64,000 nucleotides of DNA from Capsicum annuum (GCF_002878395.1 NC_061115.1:52915013-52979012), one strand, 5' to 3'; counted from the first letter of the stretch, positions 11,440-24,050 are shown. A program made the numbers and translations. Notes: generated by a model not told the origin, from the letters alone.

Positions 11440-12130
11440 CATACTTGGGAAGCATTAGGCATCCATACTCATATCAGTTGGATGCTTTATAATTCTGGGA
11501 ATGTTGAATATGACTTTCACATCAATCACTCTGAAATTGAGCACCCTTTACTCCATATCTACCAACGCTCTACCCGTGGCCATGAATGGTCATCCTAAGA
11601 TTACAGGCATCTTGAAGTAAGCTTTATAATCAAAGATAACCAAGTCATTTGGAAAAATAATGTTGTCTACTTTTACCAAAATATTGTATGATATGCCCAT
11701 GAGTTTTTTTACTATACAATCTGCAATCAACAACCGCATAATAGTAGGTTCTGAGGGGCTCAAGCACAAATATTTAAACATAGCCAGCGCTATCAAATTA
11801 ATGTTGCAACCTAAATCACATAATGCTTTAGCAAGCCTAAATGTTCCAATGATGCATGGAATGGTAAATGCTCCAGGATCACCCTTTTTTTAGCCATTGA
11901 TCTTGAAGTAACTGTACTACAGTGGTGCAATCGACAAATATCATCAAAACTAATAGCTCTCTTGTTCATCATCAACTCTTTCATAAACTTAGCATAACCA
12001 GCAATCTGCTCAATAGCCTTAAGAAGAGGAATGTTAGATCAACTCTTTCAGCATGGCAATGAACTTCTTGAACTTCCCCTTTTCCTTTTTCTGTTTCAAC
12101 ATCTGAAGAAAAGGTGGAGGGTGTCATGGA
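11440..12130 (-). pseudogene. Athila-like protease region
   Basis: Read right to left: a proline/lysine-rich gag tail (KGKFKKFIAMLKEL near 12030-12075), then KALCDLGCNINLIALAMF with the catalytic DLG intact at about 11803-11835 (the family usually has DLGAS). IMRLLIADCIVKK and ILVKVDNIIFPND follow (11640-11740), then the MPVILG flap-end motif and GRPFMATGRALVDMEKG (11540-11610). Frameshifts break it near 11890 and 11600. Protease would mature the polyprotein. After 11440 the expected RT does not follow. Confidence 0.75.
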
Positions 12131-13940
12131 ATTTTATTCAGAATAGGCTCATTGACCTTTCCCTTAACTTTGTCCTTTGTATAATCATCATCAACACCTT
12201 TAGCCTTTTGACTCTGTTTTATATTTTTTATTATTCATAATATTATCATTATTTGGATTATAAACAGCCGACATGGGGGGATCAATATTTTCCTCGCCAT
12301 ATCGAGTGGTAATGGCTAGACAATGACCATTATTATTAGGATTCTACACAGTGTTATTTTGAAGGGTGCCCGACTGCCTGTGATTCAAAGTTGTAGATAT
12401 TTGTCCAAACTGATGCTCTAGTTTCTTTATCACGGTAGCATATGGCTATACCATTTGGTTCAATCTTGAGATGTTTTCCTTATTCTCGTTAAAGTAATGT
12501 TCCTAATTATCCTAACCCTTGACCAGTTTGGACAAAATTGCCTCCATTCTTGACTTAGTGTCAAGGGTGCCTAGTGGGACTCACACACCACCCTCCTTCT
12601 TGTAACCATAGTTGTGTCGCAACTCATAGACTTTTTCTTTGCTCCTATCTCAATACCAATCCCCATAATAGTTCTGACCTTTGTTTCTTACACCTAGGTT
12701 TGGTAACTTACATACTCTCCATCTAGGTAGTTTGCCTCTTCTACTAAATTCGAGTAATATCATCTAGAGGCCTTACCCATTGATCCAACTATATTAACCT
12801 TCTCAAAATTCATTGTTCCAAATTTCATTATCAATAATCCATCCTCTTTCCTTAGCTAAGCAACTTTCTATGCCATAGAATTATCAATAACTTTGTGCTC
12901 ACTAGAAGAACCAATATCATATGTGCAATTGTCTCTCTCTTTCTCTTGAGTATGCCATCCTAGGTTGGTGAGAGAGATCTGATTTTACATGTTAGATGCT
13001 ATCTCCCTATGTATACACATAAATATTCCACCAATAATAGTGTTTTACATAGCTCTTGAACTAGTGTTAAGTGCTCGATAGAAAATCTCAAAGAAGCTTT
13101 GCCCTGAAATCATGTGGTTAGGTGCTATCATTAACTACTTTTTAAATGGAACCATGGATCATACATAGACTCAGATTGTAACTTCCTAAAATTATATATC
13201 TCTTCCTTTACTGAAACATTCATGATGGTAGAGGGAAATGATTAAAAACTATAGTCTCAACTAATTCAATGCAGTGATTGATACTCTAGAAAGTCCCCTA
13301 ATCATAAAGTATCTTCACCAGTTAACAAAATTAGGAACAGCCAAAGTCTCACTGCATCGTAATATACCCCAGGTATAGTTTATGAAGTGCAGTTCATAAT
13401 AATTATTAAGGTTCATGTTTGCATCGTCTGTCAGCAAGACTGCAAACACCCTTTGTAGATTTAAGAGTTGAATCATGTAACTAGTAAGGTCGAGCTTCAC
13501 ATCATATTAGAAAACTTGAGGTATGATAGATCCTATCTCGATATGCTCAACATATCCTTAACCCTCCTCTGGATCATCATAGAGAGGTAAGTACTAATAA
13601 GATGGAGGTATTGGATCTCTATTAATTCTGCCTCTATCTCAATTTCCATTAAGTGCTACTCGATGATCAGCTTCACGTCTCTACCTTGCTATCTCTGGCT
13701 CATGATCATCCACTTCTATTCTCTAGTTAGTAGATTCTACTAATAAATACTTCGTTCTTTGATCAAAAATGTTATGAACATTCCCTAAAGAGGGGAAGGC
13801 ACATCATTATGGTTATTATGAACCCTCTCAAGTTCTCCTTCATGAACGTGTACAATCATCTTATTAGTCGAGTATAGTATTCTTTTTGGTTCAGGATTAA
13901 TTAAGAGTAAGAGACTACCATTACTCCTTGTGTTAGGCAT
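12130..13940 (-). pseudogene. Athila-like gag
   Basis: Start codon at 13940 on the minus strand: MPNTRSNGSLLLINPEPKR, open for about 70 codons to a stop near 13730. The rest is broken, but Athila-type wording continues: an Arg-rich RQRREADHRVALNGN stretch (13640-13690), a YYNGLNQ-like capsid region near 13090-13180, and an Asn/Tyr-rich C-terminal zone near 12600-12780. It lies about 75 bp downstream of the primer site, which supports this ATG. The minus-strand ORF at 13315-13500 is part of the same gag in a shifted frame or its shadow. Confidence 0.6.
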
Positions 13941-14015
13941 ACAACGGTGTATACCCAACTAAAAATTAAAAAAAAACTAAAAACTGTCACAACTTTGATC
14001 AACAATCAATGTATT

Positions 14016-14033
14016 CCCCAACAATGGAGCCCA
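14016..14033 (-). other. primer-binding site, tRNA-Asp type
   Basis: Minus strand TGGGCTCCATTGTTGGGG resembles TGGCGCCGTTGCCGGGG, the site complementary to tRNA-Asp used by Athila-like elements, with one inserted base and a few changes, mostly transitions. It sits between the LTR end and the gag ATG. Confidence 0.6.
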
Positions 14034-14036
14034 AAT

Positions 14037-15551
14037 TTTGATATCTCCTAAACTACACCAAAAGTTGATGATAAAGCAGTAGATGCAAAATATAGTAACC
14101 CAACTCAGGTTGGGGTTAAACCCACAAAGAATACATGAACTATCTCTTACGATTGCTAAAATTAGTGGCCAGTACTTTAAAGTAAATGGAGGAATTCTAG
14201 TTCTAATATGTGAGAAGTTACAAGATGTGGAATGCTTTGGTTTTAATTAATCATAAACAAAAACTAGGCTTGTGTCCCCCTGGTTTCTAACTTTGTAGTC
14301 TTATCATGCTCTGTCCAACTATCAAACTGTAGTGCATGTAGAATATGGTAAGTTCTGTTTCACCAAAAGTGTGTGACATACTTTTGTGAATCTTACTCAT
14401 CTCCTCTCTATCTTAGACTATTGTCTTACTGACCCTTGCCCAGGACCCCATTTTCAACTATCTCCTTTCGGCCTCAAGTTGAGTAGATAAAAGTAATTAT
14501 ATTAAGCAGAAAGTCATGTTTAACTTATTTTGACAATTAACTTCTAATGACTATTTTGATATCATTTTCCCAATACCTCCCTCTTAGGTTCAAAGTTTAT
14601 ACAGATATGATCCTAACATTTGAAACTATTAAGAAATCAATAAGTGCAAAGGAAACCACAATACATGTAACAACAATAATCTAGAAGTACTGAACACTTC
14701 CCCTTCTTCATTAATCTACTAGGGTTCCCATAACCTTATATAAGGGAATTATCCTCTCATTGTTGTGGAACAATAAATAGAATTCATATTTAAAAGTATT
14801 ACAATAATCAATCAGTGAAAACTAAAGTTTCAGATTTAATAATCAACAAAATTCAACAACAAAGTAATCGCAAGATCAAAATCAAATCTAAAAATCAACT
14901 ATATATTTGTAAGTAGTACGTGTGAGTAAACTAACTAAAAATGTCTAAAGGGTATTTTTAGAATACTAGGAAACCAATTTAAAACTATGAAGGAAAATCA
15001 AAGTCGATGACCACCTATGGGGTATAGGATTCACTTACAGGGTGTATGTGGTCCCACGTAGGTGATGAAAATCCAAAATTTACTGAATATTCTCTTAACT
15101 TGTGGATTTCTATCATCAACGCGTTGTAGGTAGTACCTACACCATGTAGGTGACCTAGCGTAAGTGATAGTGAAATTTCTTCAGCTTTAGAATCTCTGAT
15201 CTTCAACTTTCTAGAATTTATTCTCGTACCTACCACATGTAGGTAACGATATCGGTAGTCTAAAATCATAAATTTACTCATCTTTTCCTCATTTTAGATC
15301 AAAAACTCAATTTCCTACAAAACACAACACAAAACACATCATATCTAATAAAAAGACAAAAGTAACTTGCATAATTTCATCGTTTTAAGCATCAAAAGTA
15401 CTATAAAACCATATAAAACCATAGCACATGAGCTATTCAATTTTCTCGATGAGTAAGAAGAAAGATTACTAAAATCACAAAATGAATAAAATAAATTCAA
15501 AGTTGTAAGGTTGGAAAGGGAATCTATTATCCTATGGAGGAAGAGCTAGTC
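14037..15551 (-). mobile_element. LTR of Athila-like derivative 1
   Basis: About 1.5 kb. The inner end GATATCTCC (14040) matches the ends at 15994 and 36267. TATAGTAACCCAACT (about 14092) begins the best conserved block, also at 16045, 36321 and 63318. The U3 half (15010-15260) holds several short hairpins built of CCTAC and GTAGG, as in 25265-25520 and 37335-37460. The outer end is not certain (between 15460 and 15551). Confidence 0.65.
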
Positions 15552-15993
15552 TGTCATGACCTAATTTCTCAAGTCATGATGGAACCTATGATAGCCCACT
15601 AATAGGTAAGCCAACCCATAGTTTGGACCTGATAGCAGAAGACTTCCAAAATAAATAACGGAAGAATGTGGAATAAATTTTGTAAAAGATTGAAATACAT
15701 AAGTTAGTTCCAAAACCTGGTAGAATTAGTACAAGAGATTCTTATGTAATATGATTAGATAATAAATTTCTAAAATAAAATATACTGACACAACCCATTC
15801 CTAAATACCACAAAGAAACTACTCTATCACATAAGTAAGAGAATAGCGATACTCAAAATGCTAGGGCTCACCCCATGTCTCTGAATCGTATCTGCTCAGC
15901 AGGACAAACACAACAATAGTTAGAACCTATTTTAAGGTTTGCAATTTGCAGAAGTATAGTATGAGTAGCAAGTACGTGGTACTCAGTATGCGA
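15552..15993 (-). mobile_element. LTR 3'-end fragment
   Basis: Begins TGTCATGACCTAATTTCTC, matching TGTAACGACCCAATTTCTC at 38522, where that sequence directly follows a minus-strand primer site. I therefore read it as the last about 440 bp of a minus-strand LTR. No primer site is visible at 15552, so it is cut there. The source element is unknown. Confidence 0.5.
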
Positions 15994-16555
15994 TGATATC
16001 ACTCAAACTACACCTCCTTAGAAGGATAAAGTGATTAATGTCAAAATATAGTGACCCAACTAGGTTGTGGTCCCACAAGGAATAAGCAAGATATATCTCA
16101 CAAACATACTAAAATCAACGGGCAGTACCAAAAAGTAAATGTGGGGATTTGTTGGAATAGTAAATAGTAACAAGAGTTGAATGCTTTTGTTTCTAAACAA
16201 TCTAAGTCGAATGATATACTTATGTTCCCCTATCTTTTAACTTCATAATTTATCATGCACTATCGAACTATTCTAATAACTTGTATGTAGAATCTAACAA
16301 GTTATCTATCACAAACTATCTTATGGACTCATTGAAAAATCTTGCTCTTTACCATGTGGGTCTCAAAGTGTCACATTACTAACCCTTTTCCTAGATCCAA
16401 AATTAACTATTACCTTTTGGTTCTCAAGTTAATTAGATGCGAAGGCGGGAATTATTAGACTGGAGGTGGTTTTGAATTAATATTATAATGTCATTTCCCA
16501 ATATCAACCTCTCTTTTGAAGCATGTAGCGAATACAAGTGGGTTCTTAATTGTCA
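15994..16555 (-). mobile_element. Athila-like LTR fragment
   Basis: Collinear with the U5/R part of the LTRs at 14037 and 36265: GATATCAC end, TATAGTGACCCAACTAGG (16045), a TTATCATGCAC block (16251) and CTCTCTTTTGAAGCATG (16510). The U3 part is missing; the fragment stops where the leader of the next LTR element begins. Confidence 0.65.
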
Positions 16556-16622
16556 TGAACTAAGGCTACCTCCTAGTTATAATACAGTTCTTAAGGACAC
16601 AGGTGACCCCAATCTAACCTAT

Positions 16623-16634
16623 GATCTAATACCT
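16623..16634 (-). other. primer-binding site beside LTR F
   Basis: Minus strand AGGTATTAGATC matches 9 of 12 bases of TGGTATCAGAGC, and the next bases ATAGGTTAGATT fit leaders of Solanaceae gypsy elements. It is two bases beyond the CA end of the LTR at 16637. A primer site here is unexpected, because the other side of the same LTR carries a polypurine tract. Confidence 0.5.
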
Positions 16635-16636
16635 GC

Positions 16637-18772
16637 TGTGGGAACTAAATAAAATAATAATACAAGAATCATATGCAGAAAGTAAACTAATAAAACCTCT
16701 ATTAAGGTGGAATACTAAAATAATACCCAATGTGTTTGAACTGCTAATACAACTGAAAAACAATTCTAACTGTTTGAATATCTGAATATCTAAATATTTG
16801 AAAGCCTCTAAGACATGAGAAGTTGATGGACAAATACTCAAATAACTCCAATTGATTGAAATAAAGGAAACACTAAAATAACTATAAATAATTGTCCTCG
16901 TTGGATGAGGACTCACCACAACTGCTGCTGAGTGGTGTTGAGTTTACTAAGGGCGATTGGGCAACTAAGTGTCCAAACCTATATTGTAATTTCAATATTA
17001 CGCAAAAAAGAGTATACTGTCATTGCTTTAATTATACAGGTATGTGAGATCGGGACTAATTGAAATGCCTACAGATACTAAACATGAATGCATTAACATG
17101 TAAAATGAATACAAGAAAAAGTAAAACATGTGTTTAAATAATTTGTAAAACTGACTGACTTAATAGCTAATAAACTGAACACTTGGTTATGTAAAACTAA
17201 GAGGATATAATCTAGATTATAAACTAAAATTATGGTAGCTGTAATGTAACCAATATGGCCCAATTGTAGCTAATGGGGGTCCAACCTGTAACCCCAGTTG
17301 GAAGAATGTCAGTACCTTACCCCGAGTAATGACACTAGCTATATAGATCCACTAAACTGGTGTCCTAAAGGACTAGAGTGTTACCCTTCACTGGAAGATG
17401 CCCCTAAGAAACGCCAACCCTCAATTTGTAGGAAGACCTCTCAAAACCTACGTTGGCTACACCGTTCTACAACTCAGGAACTTTTACTAAAGGTCACACC
17501 CTCGACTGGGAAGTGGTCTCCCATCACTGGGTTCACTCGATACTAAATTCTACTCTAAACTTAACTGACACTTGTAATAATTAAAATCAATTGGACATCA
17601 TAACTGATAATGCTCAACATGATCATGTCCAACTTAGTCTGATAATACAACCACGATTTGACTAACTTGTTGCTTTAAAATAGAAACATGTATAAATAGA
17701 TTGGTATTGGGTGTTCATAACACTCAAGCACTGAATATTACTTAAAATACAAGGACATCATTTAACAACACTGTAAGAAAAATTATGGTTTAGAAACTCA
17801 AAACATAGAATATACCCTTACTGATGAAGTCCATGATTTTGAATATTGGAATATGTTAAACTTATAAGGACAACATTCTGACATTGTTTAATTCATATAT
17901 TAGTAAATTAACATGGTGTCAAATGAACATTATATTGATAATGAAAACTTAAAGCATGTAATGACATAATTTACATGGGTTAAAATATTTGAAAGGCTTG
18001 AATTCAAATCTACTCGGGAAACATTGAGTAAATTAATAATTAACATTGAAATTTTCATACAAAGAGGGAAAAGGATTATACTTAAAAACCAAGGGATTCT
18101 TGGGACTCAATGGTTGGAAGGAACCCATTGATGAATGACCCACATATTTGAGTTTCTTGAATTATTGAAGAAAATCTTGGAATAAATAATAAACACCTTG
18201 ATTAGTTGAATCCTTTGGAAAAAGCTGGGAAATTTTGTGTTCTTTGGAAGGGGGATGATCCTTATGTAGTTAACATATGAGGATTAGGTAAAATAATGTC
18301 CCTTTTAGGTTTTAATTCGTGATTTGGATATTTTGGGAGAGCATAGAAAGACAAATATTCCACCTTGGGCTTTAACTAATGCTGCATGAAAACATAGCCT
18401 ATGTGCCATAGAGGCTATCATGGAGACTAGACTCCCTAACACAGTATGTATCGCGGAGACTAACCTTCCGTGTATCACAGAGGTCCATCCCCCACAACAT
18501 GCCCAAATTGTGGAGACATTTCTGTTGTCTAAAAACACATCAAAACTATTTTAAAAATTCAAAAACTCTCTTAATTTACCCCTTTTACATCCCTAAACAC
18601 ATTTCAACTCAAAAATCAATATTTTGAACTCAGGAAGGCGAAAACTAAAAAGTTGGAACTTTAGTTCTTAAAATAACTAAGCCTCTTGTACTTTGTGTGA
18701 ACTAAATGCCTTTGTGACTTATACACTTGTGACGTATTGATGAAAACTTTACTAGGACCTTGTGGAGCATTA
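16637..18772 (-). mobile_element. LTR F (gypsy, minus strand)
   Basis: About 2.1 kb. The start near 18772 directly follows a polypurine tract, and the end GTTCCCACA lies at 16637. The U3 part (18300-18530) carries repeated CpG words such as ATCGCGGAGAC. R/U5 holds GC-richer blocks 17270-17540 (the 82-codon plus-strand ORF there is a shadow). Boundaries rest on PPT and PBS, not on a second LTR. Confidence 0.55.
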
Positions 18773-18773
18773 A

Positions 18774-18787
18774 GATATCTCCACTTG
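18774..18787 (-). other. polypurine tract before LTR F
   Basis: Minus strand AAGTGGAGATATCT preceded by TCGGGGATGAATGAT, the decayed form of the GAGGACGAATG box that precedes the PPT in Tekay-like elements (compare 58031-58060 and 24051-24085). It primes plus-strand DNA synthesis. Confidence 0.5.
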
Positions 18788-19029
18788 GTATCATTCATCC
18801 CCGAAAAAGATTATTTGAGCTGAGATACTAGAAAAGCTGAGACCGTGCACTTAATACTTATGAGTTGAACCATGATTAAGTAATTGAATTTGAAACATGA
18901 CTTATGGATTAGAATGAATTCATGAATGCATGCAATGAAGTGAGAATGGTTTGATACTAAGATAGAAAATGAGATAATTATTTTAAGCAAAACTATTAGC
19001 TCAACATGAATCTTAATTCATAGAGAAAA

Positions 19030-19358
19030 GATGGGGGAGGGGTACGTGGTCTGAAAATCTACTTAAGCTTGCCAAGTATCTCCCTCAATGAACTGATTTC
19101 TCCATAGACCCTTAAATAAAGGGACTTTTTCATTCCTCAACCTATGAGTCTAAAGGTCATGGATCTCAATGGGGATTTTTCATAAGAGAGACTATCTTTC
19201 ACGCCCACACTTTCTAAAGGAACGACAAAAGTAGGTTTAAAAATACTTTTCTTTTTCAAAGAGCCATGAAACATTGGGCGCACTGCTGGTAAATTGTGGG
19301 GTATAGTTTGAGAGGTTGTTAAACAAAAAGTACTTGAACTAACAAATTGCAGCAACTA
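19030..19358 (-). pseudogene. chromodomain fragment of gypsy element F
   Basis: Minus-strand translation of 19137-19320 gives LPAVRPMFHGSLKKK and FVVPLESVGVKDSLSYEKSP, the Tekay integrase-chromodomain joint. After stops, KVPLFKGLWRNQFIEGDTWQ-like text continues to about 19060. It lies about 260 bp upstream of the PPT, the usual spacing. Everything upstream of the chromodomain is gone: at 19359 it joins an unrelated LTR. Confidence 0.75.
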
Positions 19359-20548
19359 TTATAGATAAGATTCCAATAGGAGAATAGTCTTGGGATTATG
19401 TTTTCCATGGGGAAAATACTGCATAGGTACATGAGAATTAAATTCAAACTCTAGCCAATGACTATATGGGTAGGCTGCATTAGGGTTTTGATGTTAGTTT
19501 ATCAACCAAACACCGAAATATCACCCAAGGATGCTTTCTCATAACTAATGGATTTGGAAAACAAATAAACCCTCAACCTCATTTTGGCATTCTTATTTCA
19601 AGAAAGATGTCCATGTAGAAAATTCACAATCTATCCTTAATTCAAAGAGAATGTAAAGGAATAACCTGATGTCTGATTATTGTTCACTAATAATTGTCAC
19701 CCATATCACTCTTTTAAAGATGATATTGGATCTAAATGAATACCCGCATCCCTCTTTCAAGGATTATATAGGATTTTTGGAATTTGGGGCATCCACCCAA
19801 AAATCCTAATTCAACAATCAAGTATTAGTGAAACCCAACATCATTAACGAAGAATCCACACTAACAATCAAAATCCACACATATATTCACCCTATTCAAA
19901 CTTAACCCTAAGATAGATGTTTAGCTACTCATGAAGTTTGAAACTACAAGTATACCCAAATTTACATTCAAAGATTCCATTGAAGATACAAGAAAGGGTG
20001 TTCTATAATTCACCTTCAATTAAAACTAAACTCACTTGGAAAATTAACTACAATAATATTTCCCAATTTAGTATGTTTTTGACAATTCTAAAACATGAAT
20101 TCTAGTTCAAAGTGTCCAAAAGTGAAAGGGTTTTTGACCTTTGAAGGATTGGAATGAGCTGTGGGAAATTACAAACTTTTCCCTGGGATACTTTCTGCTA
20201 CATAGCGATCGCCAGTGAATGATTGCGATCGAGACTCCCACAATCGTGGTGAACCTATCGCGATTACTAGCTTTAACTAATTTATGTTGAGAGCAATCTG
20301 GAACCTTAGACTTCCATCGCGGTAGTTGAGGGTCAGTTCCTTCTCCAAATTTTCTAGCTTTTTCCCTAACTTTGCCAATTTTGTTCCTTTTCAACTTAAT
20401 TCACTTATTTTCATTTATTTACCTATAAACCTACAAACCATTGATATTAGTGCATTCAAATGGAAAATACCCCTTATTTACACAATTAAATCATAGTAGC
20501 ATGCACAAATTTTTTATGTAAACGGGTGGTAAATTTACCAATCATCAA
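19359..20548 (-). mobile_element. LTR of non-autonomous element K (truncated)
   Basis: Minus-strand LTR starting TGATGATTGGTAAATTTACC at 20548, preceded by the G-rich TGTTGGGGTTG (PPT-like). Its R/U5 part aligns with 63500-64000 (TCTTGGGATTATG; TTTCAAGGAT / TTCAAGGATG; ATTTGGGGCATCCACC / GTTTGGGGTTTTCACC). U3 (20200-20330) has GCGATCGC-type palindromic words. The inner end is cut by the chromodomain fragment. Confidence 0.6.
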
Positions 20549-22400
20549 CAACCCCAACATAAATCTTTGTTTTTCGTCAAGTAACACTATTTCATACACA
20601 ATGAGACTGTGCAGGTCTAAGCCCATTTATATGACCAAAAGATCACAATGACTTCAAACTTGATTAATACCAACAAACAGCTCTCAACCATGGGCAAAGC
20701 TATTCTCAAAGCTCCCCTCAAAATGAAGCACAATCTCAAAGATGCAAAAGAATTTAAATAACAACAATGCAACAATCACCAACCCTCTAGAAGTTACTTT
20801 GAATCAAAAGCAACTCAACTATACTCTTTTTCCTTATTTTCAAAAGATGACAATTTTACCAACCTAGATTGATTTACATGTCTCATTACAAAAAAAATCC
20901 CATACACTAATGCACCTATCATAAAACAAGGGATTAAAATCCAATCACTCACCCTTGCAAAGATTCCCTCAATGTAAACAAGTATCATACCTTATTCTTG
21001 CCCTTATTTTCAATCGCCACTACTTTTTATACACTTGGTTAGAGATCTCAAATTGCTTTTTCAAGATGGTAATGTAGGCACGGGGAAGGGTATGATATCA
21101 TTTAGGAACAAAGTGACTAAAATCTCCATGAACATCTACATCACATTATTCAATTAAACTTTGGACCATGGGCCACTTCATTTGTTTCCAACTTCATACA
21201 TGCCTACTTCAACTAATTTGATTTACCCATATCTTTGAAAGAATTTTCTTCTCAATTATATCTTTAGTGAAAGCTATGCTTTTTCTTTTTTGATTATATC
21301 CTTCGTTTTTTCACTTTTCACTTACTTTCTTTGCTTAGTTTTTAGGTATCCACTTAAACTAACATGGTCAAAGGTCACATCATTCAGAACTTACCACCCC
21401 AATCTTAGGCTTTTGGCCTCAAGTTGCATTTTTAAGTTCAAGGAGGGTAGGGTTCAAAAATGGGTAAACATCAAATGGTTTAAGTCTTGTAATATAGTTG
21501 CCGACAAAAGGCTTGAACGCTAAAATTGGGTAACTAGGGATACTATTCTATGTACAGGTAGGATATTTAGGCTAAAGTGGGCCCCTATATTTACAAAGAA
21601 GACCTAAGATATTTCACCAACAAAGAATAATGTCGATTATCTTCAAGAGATTAATGGGTCCAGTTCTAGATAATCAAACAAACTTGAACGTAAAAAAACT
21701 TCCGCTCATAACACATTACATGAAAACTTTTCAAGGAGGCTCAATTACATTTCGTACTAGAGACAAAAGGAGGTATTTACCATGAACTAAAAGCTAAGGA
21801 CTTCAAATTCAAAGAAAGAGGTAAACCATTGTTATAAAATTCTAGGTTTCAAAATTTTTGGAAAAGGAAGGGGGGGTTCTTCGCATTTACATCACGGAAA
21901 ATTTCCTATTGAGTGCACCAAACCAAGCCATTGTCTCACATTCCATCTTTCATGAGAGAAAACCATATGACTACTTAGACATCACCATAGGTATATGAGT
22001 GTTCACAAAACTCAAATGCCATGGGTACTTATACTTCCCCTACATTTATGGCTCCAAACGCTATCACAACAATTTTCTCTTATGGGTATTGTAACTCAAT
22101 CTATCATTGGGAAAGGCTCATTCGATATTACCACAAATAAGATAAAAATGAAATAAAAATCATAGAATGAAATAAAGAACTAATCCATGAAATATAGGTA
22201 CTATCGGGTTGCCCAATTAATACAACCCAAAATAAGAATCATCCAAATAAACATAAAAAAATCCAAAAAATATATCAATAACACAGGCCAAGGCAAAATA
22301 AATGAATATGGAGATGTGCACCCCCAACTAAAAATTTACAATGACCTCACTACATAAGTAAGAAAGCATAAAAAGAGTAAAGCGTGATCCCTATAAAAAC
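20549..22400 (-). other. 3' non-coding interior of element K
   Basis: No coding signal. It carries an AATCTTAGGCTTTTGGCCTC segment (21401) and a T-rich segment (21280-21340) of a kind I recall from long spacers of large plant LTR derivatives. The plus-strand frame at 21290 is low-complexity. I infer this is the region between the ORF at 22400-23598 and the 3' LTR. Confidence 0.45.
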
Positions 22401-23598
22401 ATCAAGGGCTGTTGTCATGCCCAGTCTCCACATCACCCCTAGCATCATCAAAATATAACAATACAACTGGGACATTATCATCATTCTCATCTATAAGAGA
22501 AGGAAGTCTTTCCTTTGGTTTTAGGACCTTTAAAAGGACCTTCAACCCTTTCCATATCTTTATGAACAATTTATCTCTCTTCTTCTCCCTTTTCTTCATT
22601 TTCTCATTAGAATCCCTGAGCACGCTGTGTGACTATGCGAAAGATGAGTAGGGCCTCTAATGCCTTGAAATAGTGGATTCCTGCATCTTCTAGTACTCCA
22701 TGTATTTCTCATACTTGGACTGAGCATCATATGAGTGACGAGAGGTGGAAGAATTTCCCATCCCTATAAGTAACCCAACCAGAACATCCATGATTGACTT
22801 CATCTAAGCCGAGATCTCCTAAAAAGACCCTATTGTGAATGTCTTACAAGAGTCTAAGTACTCCGCTATTGAATTTCCTAAGTTGATCTTTCTCTTATTT
22901 CTCTTACTAGTTGTGCCTTCACACTGAATCTTAAGAGGGTAAATAGGGGTATTTGGGTGCATCCAAGTATCTTTGAGGTAATCTTTAACCCCATATCTCC
23001 TGCAAAGTTCAGTGATCAAAGAGGGAAATAAGAGTAAAGAGCCACCTTTGAGCTTGAAATATCACATATCTAGCAGAATAAGATGCCTAAAATTCAGAGA
23101 AATGCTATCCAAAATGCATGCAATCACCCAGGCTGTCAGATCAGGGACATAAGTCATATTGGTGTATTAAGAAATCAAGCTATAGATGATAGCCAATCAA
23201 ATTTCTGCCACAACTGTGAGATCCTACAATGATATCCATACCAATCGTGGTGGCACATTGAACCTCTCTATAAAGACATAACTTATCAGTAAGCCATCTC
23301 TCAGGTTCATAACCTTTATCTTCATATGGATTTGTAGAAGCATTCGATAGCCTATATATGTCATTTATCAAATCTGTTCCAAAGTTAAATTTTCTTTCTT
23401 AAATCAGCAAAACTGGGTATGTGATAGAGACTATACTGAGGTTTGTATAAAACTCCCTCACCCAATGCAAATTTCCTTGGCATGGATTTAGGGAAAATTC
23501 CTTCCACCGAGTGCCACCAAGCGGTCATAAAAGGCTAGGAGCTTCTCCGATACCCTTTCTAAGCAGATGCCTCTCTCTGGGAGCAACTCGGTTCTACG
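22400..23598 (-). pseudogene. plant-transposon-protein-like ORF of element K
   Basis: Read right to left: ELLPERGICLERVSEKLLAF and DRLVALGGRNFP (23490-23598), then NDIYRLSNASTNPYEDKGYE and REVQCATTIGMD (23230-23371), LCRRYGVKDYLKDTWMHPNT and PIYPLKIQCEGTTSKRNKRK (22870-23010), and a Lys/Glu-rich tail ending ENDDNVPVVL (22402-22623). The pattern resembles the putative plant transposon protein ORF I remember from large gypsy-like derivatives; its function is not established. Stops and frameshifts divide it into at least three pieces. Moderate trust in the family name. Confidence 0.45.
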
Positions 23599-24048
23599 CA
23601 TGATGGTAGAAGTGATGATCCATCAGGAAAATGATGGTCCACCAGATCATTCGTCACTCGGGGGCCAGAAATAGGACATTATGCCTCGACTGGATGGTCC
23701 ATCAAATTTTTGGCGGCCCACCATTTTGGCCGTAGCACAATGGCCAGAAAAAGGGGTTACTTCCTTGAATTGATGGGATAATTGATGGTCCACCAAGGAC
23801 TTGGCGGTCCTTCAGGTCTACCGTTAGGCCTAGGCGATTCTGACATCGCTTAGTAAAATGGCCATAACTTCCTTGTCCAATGTCCGATTTCAATGAAATT
23901 GGTATCGATGGAAATCTTATTCAATTATATATATGAAAAAGGTAGAAATGAGAGAAATACAACACAATATAAACATCAATAACCTTAGAAGACACCCCTA
24001 TCCACTCAAAAGACAGATTTAGGCTTAAGGAATAATTAGGGTATTAAA
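23599..24048 (-). mobile_element. U3 end of the 3' LTR of gypsy element E
   Basis: Starts near 24048 with TTTAATACCCTAATT just after a strong PPT. U3 contains about four copies of a GATGGTCCACCA-like word (near 23630, 23695, 23786). Only about 450 bp remain; at about 23598 it abuts the ORF of element K. Confidence 0.6.
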
Positions 24049-24050
24049 AT

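Larger units (their letters stand above)
10790..15551 (-). mobile_element. Athila-like deletion derivative 1
   Basis: Minus-strand order is LTR (14037-15551), tRNA-Asp-type primer site, gag with its own ATG, protease, then directly a non-coding 3' region; RT, RNase H and integrase are absent. The 3' non-coding part (10790-11410) is shared with 34640-35290, so the deletion joined protease to the 3' end. The 3' LTR is not recognised and may be lost at the border with element 1. Confidence 0.7.

Noticed and set aside
20200..20330. GCGATCGC palindromes as a regulatory operator or origin
   Set aside because: They lie in the U3 of a minus-strand LTR and recur as decayed CpG words in related LTRs.
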